From Vibrio echinoideorum (GTDB lineage Bacteria; Pseudomonadota; Gammaproteobacteria; Enterobacterales; Vibrionaceae), in assembly GCF_024347455.1 (NCBI RefSeq), contig NZ_AP025484.1, positions 868,001 through 932,000 on the forward strand: a DNA stretch of 64,000 nt, in the 5' to 3' direction. Under the pieces are notes generated by a model, which saw nothing but the letters and a program-made list of their open reading frames with translations, had not been told where the DNA came from and ran no database searches. The position numbers and the translations under genes were made by a program. Shown here in pieces: positions 1 to 9,160 of this stretch (its first letter is position 1; each line of letters opens with the position of its first letter).

Positions 1-1128
1 ATCCACATTCGCATCAACGTTTACCTTTCCTACATATCCGAATACATTCCAGAATGGCAGGATATTTACGTCACCGCGTATCGAAATGCTTTCTGCTTTA
101 ACTGTCGCAACGCTATCTTCAGGATCAAATAAGTCATTCAAGCGAACACCACCAATCACGTAATCAGTCATTGGAATGTCCATGTCTTGGTTGCGATAAG
201 CCACTGATACACCGAATGGAAGAGGCAAATCAATGCCTTGACGGCGCACCATGTCACCCATTAACGGAAAAACTCGGTCTAGCTTGACGCTCGCTTCTTG
301 CATTCTTGGGTCTGATACTTCCTGAAGTCTTTCTTCATTCAGAACTTGTACACCGTTGTCGTCTTCATATAGTGCAACGGGCTCAACTAAACTCGTCATC
401 TTCATGGGTTTGTTCTTTGATGTACCTATGACTTCAGTTGTTTTACTTGTAATAACAACCTTTCCAGAATCCAATGTGTAAAACTTAATCTCTTGACGAT
501 AGTTTTCTACTTTGTATACGTGGTGATTAAATGGCTTATCGTTAGTGATCAGCATGCGCCTAGGTTCGCCATCGATTAACTCAATGTCGACATTCAAAAA
601 ACGGAAATACGCGATGTCTTGAGGCAGTCCATACTTAGAATAATCGAAGCTGATGATTACCTTGTTATCGTCAATTTCTTTCACGCGCACTGAGGATGAA
701 TCAAAGCTTTCAGCGTAATCACGTAAGCGATATTCGGTACGTGTGAACGCTTCGATCTCATCTAGCAAGTTTTCGTTCTCATCGATTTCTTCTGGGTTGT
801 ATTTGATACGAAGATCGATGTTGCCTTTGCTGTCGGTGTTCTTGACGAGGTAGACGCTTGAGTCACGAACGTCATCACCAACTTGCAGAGTACGATGTGC
901 GTGTTCAACTAAGTGCTCACCTTGTACTAGTGAGCTGATTGCTAGCTTTGGCAAGTCATGACTGATGCCATATTTGTCAAACAGTACTCGACCTTGCTCT
1001 TTGACTTCAGTGTAAGTCTTGGTTTCTGCTGCTGACGCAAAAGTGGGAGTAGTAAGTAATAGGGCGCTCGCTAACACAGAAAGAGTATGGGTCTTACAGG
1101 CGCTGTTGCGGATTTCAAAAAAACTCAT
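1..1128 (-). CDS. Secreted protein of unknown function (C-terminus off the left edge)
   Basis: The frame is open without a stop from an ATG at 1128 down to base 1, so 376 codons are present and the C-terminus is missing. The N-terminus has a basic start and a hydrophobic stretch ending near residue 33 in an ASA/AE-type signal peptidase site, so the protein is exported. The last visible 90 residues alternate polar and aromatic/hydrophobic positions (for example LPFWNVFGYVGKV), which looks like outer-membrane beta strands. I do not recognise the family. It is a single gene with its own upstream region, transcribed in the same direction as the efflux operon to its right. Confidence 0.75.
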   Translation of the reverse strand, partial: MSFFEIRNSACKTHTLSVLASALLLTTPTFASAAETKTYTEVKEQGRVLFDKYGISHDLPKLAISSLVQGEHLVEHAHRTLQVGDDVRDSSVYLVKNTDSKGNIDLRIKYNPEEIDENENLLDEIEAFTRTEYRLRDYAESFDSSSVRVKEIDDNKVIISFDYSKYGLPQDIAYFRFLNVDIELIDGEPRRMLITNDKPFNHHVYKVENYRQEIKFYTLDSGKVVITSKTTEVIGTSKNKPMKMTSLVEPVALYEDDNGVQVLNEERLQEVSDPRMQEASVKLDRVFPLMGDMVRRQGIDLPLPFGVSVAYRNQDMDIPMTDYVIGGVRLNDLFDPEDSVATVKAESISIRGDVNILPFWNVFGYVGKVNVDANVD

Positions 1129-1450
1129 GACGGTTTCCACGCTGAGTGGCCTCAAACCTTCGAGGCTCAAACAGTCGATGTAAAACTGAACTTCGTGTTC
1201 AGTTGTTATGTATCTATCCATTAGGATTGCTAGTGTGAATGTCGCGACTAAAAATGCATTGCGTCAATCAATGAGAGGATTTTAAGAGCAGGTGGTAAAT
1301 CGCGTTAATCGCGTTTGATGGATGCTATCCTACTTAAATAAATAACCATTATAAAATATTGATTTTTATAGTTTTTATCGGATATAAAAACGGCTTGCTA
1401 AGTAAAATACTTGGCAGACCGTATTGTTATCGTGGTTTATGTATTGAGCT
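1129..1450 (-). promoter_or_regulatory. Intergenic region: efflux-operon terminator and promoter region of the secreted protein
   Basis: No gene of credible length is visible here. The right end holds the probable terminator of the efflux operon. The remainder must carry the promoter of the minus-strand gene starting at 1128. It contains an AT-rich tract (about 1330-1380) but no promoter boxes that I would call confidently. Confidence 0.4.
1385..1425 (-). terminator. Imperfect hairpin terminator after the FUSC gene
   Basis: Read on the minus strand, ACGG-TCTGCCAAGT and ACTTAGCAAG-CCGT can pair around a TTTT loop with two mismatches and a wobble. A run of T follows. It lies about 25 bases past the stop of the FUSC-family gene. 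Confidence 0.5.
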
Positions 1451-2806
1451 TTAAGCGGTGACCTTCACTCTAAATAGATCAGTAAACAGCTTGGCTATCA
1501 TTAAAATGATTAAAATATTAACCAACATTAATAGCGGCGTTTCAATTTGGTAAACGGGCGTAAGGTTGAGAGCTCCAGATGTCAGTACAACTAACAAATT
1601 AACACCTAGTATCCGATGCACCATGAGTTTAGGCGTGGCGAACACTTTCCATATCACCATAATGTTAAGGAAGTAGAATAGACCGAGCTCCCATAACTCT
1701 GTCATTAATGGCATCACAAAGATGTATTGCAACAGAATCACCGATCCTGTGCCCAAAACACCATAGAAGGCATCCTTAATAACGCTTGGTGGCATGGTCG
1801 GCACCATAGAAGAGAATACACTGGCTAACATAGGAAATATAAACCCGCCCGGCACTGGGAGATAAATCCAAATCAATAGTGATGTGATAAACATCGACAC
1901 GCCTTGCAGCACTTTGCGCCCATCTTCATTCAAATGTTCAACAAACGTACGATGAGCATGATGCCAAGACACTTCTTTATGATCGCCCATTACATTGAGT
2001 TCACCTTCAACAAGAGATTGATCTGGTGTTAATACATCGAACGTCTTCAAGTTCTTAATAATAACCGACCACTGGATACCCAAGTTAGATTCGCTGTTAC
2101 TTTGTTTGATTAATACATCTTGGATATGCGCCATTTCATCGATACGCAAACGCCATGTTTGGATGTTCTCTTTAAGGTGGTAACTTCCAGTCAGTGGCAA
2201 ATCTAAAAGTTGATACAGCTTATCAATATTTGCGGTGTTGTTTTCAAGAGCGGCAATGTCGATGTCGAATGTTTTTTTCATTGCATCTAATAACGCTTGT
2301 TTACTTGTTTCGAAACGTTGTACAAAGTTGAGCTCAGTATTCACAGGCCACACGATGCGATACACAAAAGAGAAGACCATAACTCCTAGCAGTGTCTCTT
2401 GAAGCCTAAGAACAGCAAAGTGAAAGGTGGTTTGGCTATCAAACCCGCCCATGCATGCAACAATTGAACACACGGCAAATCCAATTGAAAAGATATAACC
2501 GTACTTCTCGTCGCTCGACATCAAGATACACACACCAAGGAACAGGGTGAAAAATGTAAGAAACAAGAAACGATCTTGAGAAAACATGGCGATAAGGAAA
2601 AAGGCATAACTGGTCCCTAACAAGGTTCCCATTAACCGGTTATGGCCTTTGTTTATTGAATGGGCGAAGCTCTCGTTCAATGCCATCACTGCTACGGCTA
2701 TCGCAGCCCAATACGGTTTTTCCCAACCAAACCACAATGCTAGGCAGATTGCGATAACGATAGAGAGTGCGGCTTTAATCGCGTCTTTAGTCGATGCATT
2801 GAACAT
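1451..2806 (-). CDS. FUSC-family inner-membrane efflux protein (AaeB-like)
   Basis: This is an integral membrane protein of about 451 residues. A hydrophobic block occupies roughly residues 10-155, a soluble helical part about 160-290, and a second hydrophobic block runs to the end. That two-block layout is typical of the FUSC/AaeB/YccS group, which exports aromatic acids and similar compounds with a periplasmic adaptor. It is shorter than E. coli AaeB (about 655 residues). I place the start at the ATG at 2806, because AGGTGA sits about six bases upstream; a GTG at 2815 is in frame but directly abuts the stop of the adaptor gene. It is the last gene of a three-gene DUF1656 / HlyD / FUSC operon. 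The substrate cannot be read from sequence. Confidence 0.85.
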   Translation of the reverse strand: MFNASTKDAIKAALSIVIAICLALWFGWEKPYWAAIAVAVMALNESFAHSINKGHNRLMGTLLGTSYAFFLIAMFSQDRFLFLTFFTLFLGVCILMSSDEKYGYIFSIGFAVCSIVACMGGFDSQTTFHFAVLRLQETLLGVMVFSFVYRIVWPVNTELNFVQRFETSKQALLDAMKKTFDIDIAALENNTANIDKLYQLLDLPLTGSYHLKENIQTWRLRIDEMAHIQDVLIKQSNSESNLGIQWSVIIKNLKTFDVLTPDQSLVEGELNVMGDHKEVSWHHAHRTFVEHLNEDGRKVLQGVSMFITSLLIWIYLPVPGGFIFPMLASVFSSMVPTMPPSVIKDAFYGVLGTGSVILLQYIFVMPLMTELWELGLFYFLNIMVIWKVFATPKLMVHRILGVNLLVVLTSGALNLTPVYQIETPLLMLVNILIILMIAKLFTDLFRVKVTA

Positions 2807-2815
2807 TAGAATCAC

Positions 2816-3682
2816 CTAGCTATTTTTGATTATTTTAATCGAGGCAGTCATACCAACGCGCAGTTGTACGTCTTCTGGTATTTTGTTTAGCTTTACTTTG
2901 ATTGGGATGCGTTGAGCTAAACGTATCCATTGAAAGTTTGGATTAACGTTTGGCAACAAATCATTGCCTGTGCTGCCGTCTTGCTTGGCAATACCAAAGC
3001 CAATACTTTTGATATGTCCTTCTAGTTGAACATTGTTGTGCATCATTAAGGTCACATAGGCAGTGTCCTGAGCGTCGACGCCGACTAAATCTGTCTCTTT
3101 GAAATAACCTTCAATCCAAAAGCTATCTTCATCAATTAACGCAACCACAGGTGAATTCGCGACAGCTTGAGAACCTACACGTAGGTTCAGGTTAGTGATG
3201 TAGCCGTTAGTAGGCGCGTATACCTTGGTGTACTCAAGGTTCAAATGTGCTTCTTCTACGTTAGCTTTTGCTAGTTCTACATTCGCGGCGCTTGTTTCTA
3301 CAGCGTTGTTTAAGTTGTTTAGAGTAAGAACGGGTACTGCTCCGGGTGTTCTTTTCTCTAAATTCAAGGCGCGTTGCTCTTCATTTTTGGCTTTGGCGAG
3401 TAGGGCAAACGCTTGTTTTTGAGTGGCAAGTGCTTTTTTGTAGGTCGCCTTGTAAATACTCGGATCGATTTCAAAAAGAAGATCGCCTTTTTTCACTTTA
3501 GAGTTATCTTCGACATGTACTTCAATCACTTGACCCGTTACTCGAGGTGTAATCGAGACAATATAAGCACTAACTTGTCCGTCTCTGGTCCACGGATTGC
3601 TTGAGTAAGATTGGTAATAGCTATAAACCACAGTTCCCGCTGCTGCCAATAATAAAAGTGTGATGAGATAACGTTTGATCAC
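2816..3682 (-). CDS. HlyD-family periplasmic adaptor of an efflux pump (AaeA-like)
   Basis: The 288 residues begin with one N-terminal transmembrane anchor (about residues 5-22). The NPWTRDGQV motif typical of AaeA/EmrA-like adaptors follows, then the first biotinyl-lipoyl half (TGQVIEVHVEDNSKVKKGD), an alpha-helical hairpin (about 75-150) and the second lipoyl half with a beta-barrel domain. Such proteins bridge an inner-membrane transporter to an outer-membrane channel. The stop is followed directly by the FUSC transporter and the DUF1656 protein lies ten bases upstream, so the three are almost certainly one operon. No outer-membrane TolC partner is encoded here, so a shared TolC is presumably used. 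Confidence 0.9.
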   Translation of the reverse strand: MIKRYLITLLLLAAAGTVVYSYYQSYSSNPWTRDGQVSAYIVSITPRVTGQVIEVHVEDNSKVKKGDLLFEIDPSIYKATYKKALATQKQAFALLAKAKNEEQRALNLEKRTPGAVPVLTLNNLNNAVETSAANVELAKANVEEAHLNLEYTKVYAPTNGYITNLNLRVGSQAVANSPVVALIDEDSFWIEGYFKETDLVGVDAQDTAYVTLMMHNNVQLEGHIKSIGFGIAKQDGSTGNDLLPNVNPNFQWIRLAQRIPIKVKLNKIPEDVQLRVGMTASIKIIKNS

Positions 3683-3692
3683 AGTAAGTGCC

Positions 3693-3905
3693 TCAAAAAA
3701 TGGTAATAAAATGGCCGATAGCGCCAGTAAAAATCACGATTAAGCTCAGTTCTGCTATTGCAGGAAAGGCGACGTACTTATGAAGGCCAAACCTTGTAGC
3801 GATTGACCCTGTCAGCATTGTCAATATGTAAGCCAGTGCGATAACCAATAACAGCGGTGGGAAGTAGACTTCACCCCACACAAGTTCATGTGGCATTGTG
3901 TTCAT
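3693..3905 (-). CDS. DUF1656 (AaeX-like) small membrane protein
   Basis: The 70-residue protein has two predicted transmembrane helices (about 14-36 and 44-68) after a short start containing HELVWGEVYFPP. That pattern is typical of DUF1656/AaeX, the small first gene of aaeXAB-type operons. The family's function is not settled; the small protein probably assists the transporter. An internal ATG at codon 4 is an alternative start. It is the promoter-proximal gene of the minus-strand efflux operon. Confidence 0.85.
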   Translation of the reverse strand: MNTMPHELVWGEVYFPPLLLVIALAYILTMLTGSIATRFGLHKYVAFPAIAELSLIVIFTGAIGHFITIF

Positions 3906-4377
3906 GGTTCTTTTCTCTATTTGTTTGATGAATACAAAGATAACGGAATTCGATTTATTGTGATAATCGCGTATAGAGGATCGGATCCATCAAAAGTCCG
4001 AATTTATTCGGTGACTATGTTCACTACATCTTTCTTTAGTGCCGTAAGCCAGTAGAACAAGGGCAGGTAGGTTACCGTTCTGGTTTCAAAAACATTTAAT
4101 CGCAATTTATTTCGAAAATAACCTGCTTCTTCTAGTGTCAGATAAATGCAGTTAAAACAACGACTTTAGAGTTAAATTACGCATTAATAGCTCTCCAAAT
4201 AGTCAAAGTGATGATTTGATCCATCAAATGAGATTACATATTAAAACCTTTTGTTCTTAATATTCGATTCGAAGCAACGAGATGCTTTATTTATTTTGAA
4301 TAATCCAACAAATATCATTATTAAGTTATTCGTTAGATTATTTACTCCTTATATTTAGTAACAAGAGTAAATTTGTC
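3906..4377. promoter_or_regulatory. Divergent regulatory region between the efflux operon and aspT
   Basis: The 472 bases separate divergently transcribed operons and show no coding frame that I trust. It is AT-rich towards aspT. The motif GATCCATCAAA occurs twice (around 3984 and 4219), the second time inside a perfect inverted repeat. No regulator gene lies beside it, so the controlling protein is encoded elsewhere. Confidence 0.5.
4214..4229. promoter_or_regulatory. Perfect inverted repeat, candidate operator upstream of aspT
   Basis: ATTTGAT-CC-ATCAAAT is a seven-base perfect palindrome with a two-base spacer, about 150 bases upstream of the aspT start. Its arms resemble FNR half-sites (TTGAT/ATCAA), but FNR sites need a four-base spacer, so I leave the binding protein open. 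Confidence 0.4.
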
Positions 4378-6093
4378 ATGGACATTATTTCTAATCTGTT
4401 TGACATGGCACCATTTGTCGCACTATTTATTACACTTTCATTGGGTTATATGGTTGGTAAAATTACTATCGGCCGATTTGTTTTAGGCGGGGTAGCCGGA
4501 ACATTATTAATGGGTGTAATTATTGGGCAATTTGGTGTTCAGATTGATCCCGGCGTAAAAAGTATTTTCTTTGCGCTCTTTATTTATGCTGTGGGTTATC
4601 AAGGCGGTGCGCAATTCTTTAAAGCCCTTAACTTCAGAACAATTAACATTCTGCTCTCTGCGGTTGTTATGACGGTTTCGGGCTTATTGTGTGTGCTTGC
4701 TGCTGCTTGGTTATTTGACCTAGATAGAGGTACAGCTGCAGGTCTAGCGGCTGGTGGCTTAACTCAATCTGCGATCATTGGTACTGCAGGCGATGCGATT
4801 GCACGTTTAGGCGGCGTATCTGAAGAAGCCAAACACCTGATGCAAACAAATGTCGCTGTTGGTTACGCGGTAACATATATCTTTGGTTCTTTAGGGCCAA
4901 TCTTGATGGTGACTTGGGTATTCCCAACACTGATGAAATGGGACATTCGAGCTGAAGCGATAGCCCTAGAAGAAAAAAACTCTAGCGGTAAACGCGAACT
5001 GGCACCTGGTGAATTTAATGCGGTTACGGCATTAGTTACCCGTGCGTTTAAAGTGAGTTCTGGAGACAAGTTAGTCGGAAATACCTTAGCACAGTTAAAT
5101 AACACATCGCTTTCTGCTTGTATCGAATTGATTGAGCGTGATGGCCATGAGCTTAATGCAGACAAGTTCACAGTACTCAAAGAAGGTGACATCATCGTTG
5201 TAACTGGTCGTAGAAATGCGGTCCAAGAGTTACAGGGTAGCGCTCGTGGCAAAGAAGTATCTCTTCCTGAAAGCTATGAAATTATAGAAGAAAATCGTCA
5301 ACTTATCGCTGATAACCGCAAGCTGATTGGTTGTTCGCTAAGAGAAATCAAAGACAGCTCAAACGAACGTTCATTCCGTGGCGTGTATGTGACAGACTAC
5401 ATGCGTGCAGGTACTTCAGTGGCCATTACTGAAAACCTTATTGTTGAAAAGAACGATGTTATCCAGCTAACGGGTACCGCTCAAGACATCAACCGAGTTG
5501 AAAAACACATCGGTAAGCGCATGGGTTCAGCAGCCATGACTGACTTTGTCATTCTTGGCTTGGGTATGGTTGTTGGTCTGCTTATTGGTTTGATTAGCTT
5601 TGAAATCGCTGGTATCCCAGTAACGATCGGTTCTGGTGCAGGTTGTTTGATCTCTGGTTTATTCGTTGGCTGGATTCGAAGCCGAAACCCTCACATTGCA
5701 CAGTTTCCAGTTGGAGCCGTTAACTTTATTCGTGACTTTGGCCTAGCAGCTTTTGTTGGAATTGTGGGCCTACAAGCAGGCCCTCAAGCGGTTGATACCA
5801 TCAAAGAGCACGGTATGTCACTTCTGTTCTTGGGTATGGCAGTCACCATCATTCCACAGATTATTTCATTCTTCTTCTCGTACTTTGTGTTGAAGATCAA
5901 GAACCCAGTAGAAGCTTTAGGTTGTGTTACTGGCGGACGCAGCGCAAACCCTGGCTTTGCGGCATTAATGGAAAAAACAGGCAATGCAACACCTGTATTT
6001 ACTTTCACAGTAACTTACGCAGTAGCTAATGTTCTACTTACATTGTGGGGTCCCATCATCGTCGGCATTATTACGGTTAATGCGGGTATGTAA
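4378..6093 (+). CDS. aspT: Aspartate:alanine antiporter AspT
   Basis: The 571-residue inner-membrane protein belongs to the AAE transporter family. Hydrophobic helices fill about residues 10-185. Two soluble TrkA-C-type domains follow (about 205-290 and 295-380, with repeated GDxI/NDVI motifs). A second membrane block runs from about 390 to the end and includes the conserved GGRSANPGF stretch. AspT imports aspartate in exchange for alanine. Coupled to aspartate decarboxylation this exchange is electrogenic and generates proton motive force. The next gene is aspD, the matching decarboxylase, which strongly supports the assignment. The ATG follows a weak ribosome site (AACAAGAGTA). Confidence 0.93.
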   Translation: MDIISNLFDMAPFVALFITLSLGYMVGKITIGRFVLGGVAGTLLMGVIIGQFGVQIDPGVKSIFFALFIYAVGYQGGAQFFKALNFRTINILLSAVVMTVSGLLCVLAAAWLFDLDRGTAAGLAAGGLTQSAIIGTAGDAIARLGGVSEEAKHLMQTNVAVGYAVTYIFGSLGPILMVTWVFPTLMKWDIRAEAIALEEKNSSGKRELAPGEFNAVTALVTRAFKVSSGDKLVGNTLAQLNNTSLSACIELIERDGHELNADKFTVLKEGDIIVVTGRRNAVQELQGSARGKEVSLPESYEIIEENRQLIADNRKLIGCSLREIKDSSNERSFRGVYVTDYMRAGTSVAITENLIVEKNDVIQLTGTAQDINRVEKHIGKRMGSAAMTDFVILGLGMVVGLLIGLISFEIAGIPVTIGSGAGCLISGLFVGWIRSRNPHIAQFPVGAVNFIRDFGLAAFVGIVGLQAGPQAVDTIKEHGMSLLFLGMAVTIIPQIISFFFSYFVLKIKNPVEALGCVTGGRSANPGFAALMEKTGNATPVFTFTVTYAVANVLLTLWGPIIVGIITVNAGM

Positions 6094-6152
6094 TTGAACC
6101 TAAGAATTAATTACCGATTTAAAAGACACTAAAAAATTATCACCTTATTAAA

Positions 6153-6184
6153 AGGCCTACCCAATAATGAAATAGGATAGGCCT
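6153..6184 (+). other. Intercistronic hairpin between aspT and aspD
   Basis: AGGCCTA (6153-6159) and TAGGCCT (6178-6184) form a seven-base perfect stem in the 162-base gap. No T-run follows, so this is more likely an RNA-processing or stability element than a full terminator. Confidence 0.4.
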
Positions 6185-6255
6185 GAATAATCATACTTAA
6201 ATAAACACTTCATTTTAATTGAAAGTGTTTAAGATTAAATTATTAGGTAAATATC

Positions 6256-7854
6256 ATGACTAAACAAAATACAACTATCGACTTTTCCAAATTCGCTGAT
6301 TTAAGCCCGTTTGAATTAAAAGACAAATTAATTGAAGTTGCGCAAACAGTACCAGACCGTACTTTATTAGATGCAGGTCGTGGTAATCCTAACTTCCTAG
6401 CAACATTGCCACGTAAAGCATTTATTCGCTTGGGTGAATTCGCAGTAATGGAAGCGGAGCGCACATACTCTTACTTAGATGGTAGCTTTGGCGGCATTCC
6501 AGATGGTGTTGGTATTGTTGAGCGTTTTGATTCTTACGCAAACAACAATCAACAGAACCCAGGTGTTCAATTCATTGAAAAAGCTCTGAGCTACGCAAAA
6601 GATCGCTTAGGTATCGAGAAGCAAGTGTTCTTAAATGAGCTAGTGAATGCGTATTTAGCGTGTAACTACCCAGTACCACCACGCATGCTGACGAATATCG
6701 AAAGCGTTGTAAAACAATACATTGCAGAAGAGATGTACGGTCCAATGCCAATGACGACAGATTTCGATCTGTTTGCAACGGAAGGCGGTACGGCATCGAT
6801 GACGTATACGTTCCAAACCATGTTTCACAACGGTCTACTAAAGAAAGGCGATAAGGTTGCGTTAATCACACCAATCTTCACACCTTACCTAGAAATCCCA
6901 GAGCTTTCTGAATACGAACTAGAAATTGTTGAGCTTCGTTTAGATGAGACAACATGGCAGCTACCTATGTCTGAAATCCAGAAGCTTGAAGACAAGGACA
7001 TCAAACTGCTATGTGTGGTAAACCCAGCAAACCCTGCATCAGTGAAGTTCTCTGATGAGACTCTGAATAACCTTTCAGACTTCGTTAACACACAACGTAG
7101 TGATCTGTTCATTATCACCGATGATGTATACGGTACATTCGCAGACGATTTCGTTTCACTGTTTGCCAAACTTCCATACAACACGCTTTGTGTTTACTCA
7201 TTCTCTAAGTACTTCGGTGCGACAGGCTGGCGCCTTGGCTCGATTGCGATTCAGCACAACAATGTGTTCGATGATGCAATGCGCAGCCAACCAGAAACTC
7301 GTCAGCTGGAACTGGATGATCGCTACAAGACGCTAGACCCAGAACCACGCGGCATTAAGTTCATTGACCGTATCGTTGCAGACAGCCGAAGTGTTGCATT
7401 AAACCACACTGCCGGTCTTTCACTACCACAACAAGTTCAAATGGCGCTGTTCTCATTGAACTGCCTAATGGACTCAGAGCAAAACTACAAAGAAGCGTGC
7501 AAACGTATTATTCGCGAGCGTTACAAAACTTTGTACAAAAATATGGGTATTGAAATTGAAGAAAACGAAGACCGTGTGGACTACTACACATTGCTTGAGC
7601 TCGACACTTTGGGCGGCAAATTGTACGGCCCAGCTTTCGTTGAATGGTTCAAAGCGAACGAGAAGGGTAAAGACTTCCTGTTCCGCCTTGCACACGAAAC
7701 TGGTGTTATCTTGCTTCCTGGCAAAGGCTTCGATGTAGTACACGCTTCTGTTCGTGTGTCACTGGCTAACCTGACTCACCACGAGTACGAACTGATTGGC
7801 CGCGCAACACGCAAGGTGTTAGACGAACACTTCGCTGAGTTTCAAGGCGAATAA
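6256..7854 (+). CDS. aspD: L-aspartate 4-decarboxylase / aspartate aminotransferase AspD
   Basis: The 532-residue, fold-type I PLP enzyme converts aspartate to alanine and CO2, with a side transaminase activity. The PLP lysine is visible as K318 in SFSKYFGATGWRLG. Upstream are the NPANP loop (about 256-260) and the ITDDVYG motif that contacts the cofactor. Length matches characterised AspD enzymes (about 530 residues). Together with AspT directly upstream it completes the aspartate/alanine exchange cycle, which consumes a cytoplasmic proton per turnover. The pyridoxal kinase gene just downstream could help supply its cofactor. Confidence 0.93.
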   Translation: MTKQNTTIDFSKFADLSPFELKDKLIEVAQTVPDRTLLDAGRGNPNFLATLPRKAFIRLGEFAVMEAERTYSYLDGSFGGIPDGVGIVERFDSYANNNQQNPGVQFIEKALSYAKDRLGIEKQVFLNELVNAYLACNYPVPPRMLTNIESVVKQYIAEEMYGPMPMTTDFDLFATEGGTASMTYTFQTMFHNGLLKKGDKVALITPIFTPYLEIPELSEYELEIVELRLDETTWQLPMSEIQKLEDKDIKLLCVVNPANPASVKFSDETLNNLSDFVNTQRSDLFIITDDVYGTFADDFVSLFAKLPYNTLCVYSFSKYFGATGWRLGSIAIQHNNVFDDAMRSQPETRQLELDDRYKTLDPEPRGIKFIDRIVADSRSVALNHTAGLSLPQQVQMALFSLNCLMDSEQNYKEACKRIIRERYKTLYKNMGIEIEENEDRVDYYTLLELDTLGGKLYGPAFVEWFKANEKGKDFLFRLAHETGVILLPGKGFDVVHASVRVSLANLTHHEYELIGRATRKVLDEHFAEFQGE

Positions 7855-8065
7855 ATTTTAGTCAAACTTAAAACCGAAGACTCGATTTTAAGTCAATGAC
7901 GTTCAACTCACTAAGAATAAGCCTCGGCGATGTCGAGGCTATTCCGACCAAATAAGCACAATGGTTAGAAGGCAAAAACTGCTTATCTTGACGTTCCGTT
8001 GTGTTTATTTAGTCGTCTTACCCTAGTAATCCAAAATCTAATTCAAAATGAAAAAAGAGCGGCGT

Positions 8066-8923
8066 ATGAAAAGCATTATTTCTATTCAATCTCACGTGGT
8101 TTATGGGCATGCAGGCAACAGCTCTGTGGTTTTTCCAATCCAAAGAATGGGACTCGATGTGTGGCCAATCCATACTGTTCAGTTCTCTAATCACACTCAA
8201 TATGAACAAGGTTGGACGGGGCAAACATTTAGTTCGGACGATATTCGAAACTTAGTTCGAGGATTAGACAACATCAGTGCGTTGAAAGATTGTGGGGCGG
8301 TCTTATCGGGCTATCAGGGAAGTGCAGACCAATGCAAAGCGGTTGCCGAGGCGGTGAACCTCATTAAAGAAAAGAACCATAGTGCACTCTATGTTTGTGA
8401 TCCTGTCATGGGTGACCCAGATAAAGGTTGCATTGTTGATGAGGGCGTTAAAGCGGCTATTGCCAAACACTTATTGCCTATTGCAGATGTCATCGTGCCA
8501 AACCAATTTGAGCTGAGCGAATTGACCAATACAAAGATCTACTCACTTTATGATGCAGTTACAGCCTGTAAGAAAGCTCTGGAACTTGGGCCAAAGATCG
8601 TGCTAGTGAAACATCTGCAATCATTACCTGACGACGCATTCAGTATGATCCTAGCAACGAAAAAAGCATGCTATTTAGCTCAAAGACCGAACATCGAATT
8701 TGATAAACAGCCGGTTGGTGTAGGTGACCTTATTTCTGGCCTCTTTACCGCAGGGTTAATGAAAAGGATGTCTCCAGTCGCTGCATTTCGACATACGAAT
8801 AACGCCGTTTATGGTGTGTTGGAATTGACAAAGAGTTACGGCACTTGGGAGCTACAAACGATTAACGCTCAATATGAATTTGTTGAACCAACCCATGACT
8901 TCAATGTAGTCAAGATCGGATAG
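8066..8923 (+). CDS. pdxY: Pyridoxal kinase PdxY
   Basis: The ribokinase-fold enzyme phosphorylates pyridoxal to PLP. The N-terminus [18 protein letters not shown] matches the PdxY/PdxK start, so I use the ATG at 8066 rather than the in-frame ATG at 8048, which adds six atypical residues. YVCDPVMGD (about residue 115) and the anion-hole loop [10 protein letters not shown] (about 222) are visible, with D as the catalytic base. With this start it has 285 residues, close to E. coli PdxY (287). It lies 193 bases after aspD in the same orientation and may serve the PLP enzyme AspD. A hairpin in the gap lacks a T-run, so co-transcription is possible. Confidence 0.9.
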   Translation: MKSIISIQSHVVYGHAGNSSVVFPIQRMGLDVWPIHTVQFSNHTQYEQGWTGQTFSSDDIRNLVRGLDNISALKDCGAVLSGYQGSADQCKAVAEAVNLIKEKNHSALYVCDPVMGDPDKGCIVDEGVKAAIAKHLLPIADVIVPNQFELSELTNTKIYSLYDAVTACKKALELGPKIVLVKHLQSLPDDAFSMILATKKACYLAQRPNIEFDKQPVGVGDLISGLFTAGLMKRMSPVAAFRHTNNAVYGVLELTKSYGTWELQTINAQYEFVEPTHDFNVVKIG

Positions 8924-8964
8924 GCCTATACGTTATTTATAGCGTTAGAACTCATGGAAGCTTG

Positions 8965-8997
8965 AACCGCACGTAACTGATTGAAGTGTGGTTTTTT
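8965..8997 (+). terminator. Rho-independent terminator after pdxY
   Basis: AACCGCAC pairs with GTGTGGTT (one wobble) around a 13-base loop, followed by a T-run. Confidence 0.7.
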
Positions 8998-9160
8998 CGA
9001 TGGGTAGCGTCCTCCAAACGAGATTACGAGTTAAGCCGGATCCTAGCTATATTACGACCACAAAGAGATGGACTTCACTTTATCCCTATTTATTAACCTC
9101 TCTGTTTTTTATTTCTCTTTTTATTAAACAGAGTCTCTGGATTATTTTAGAGAACATTAA

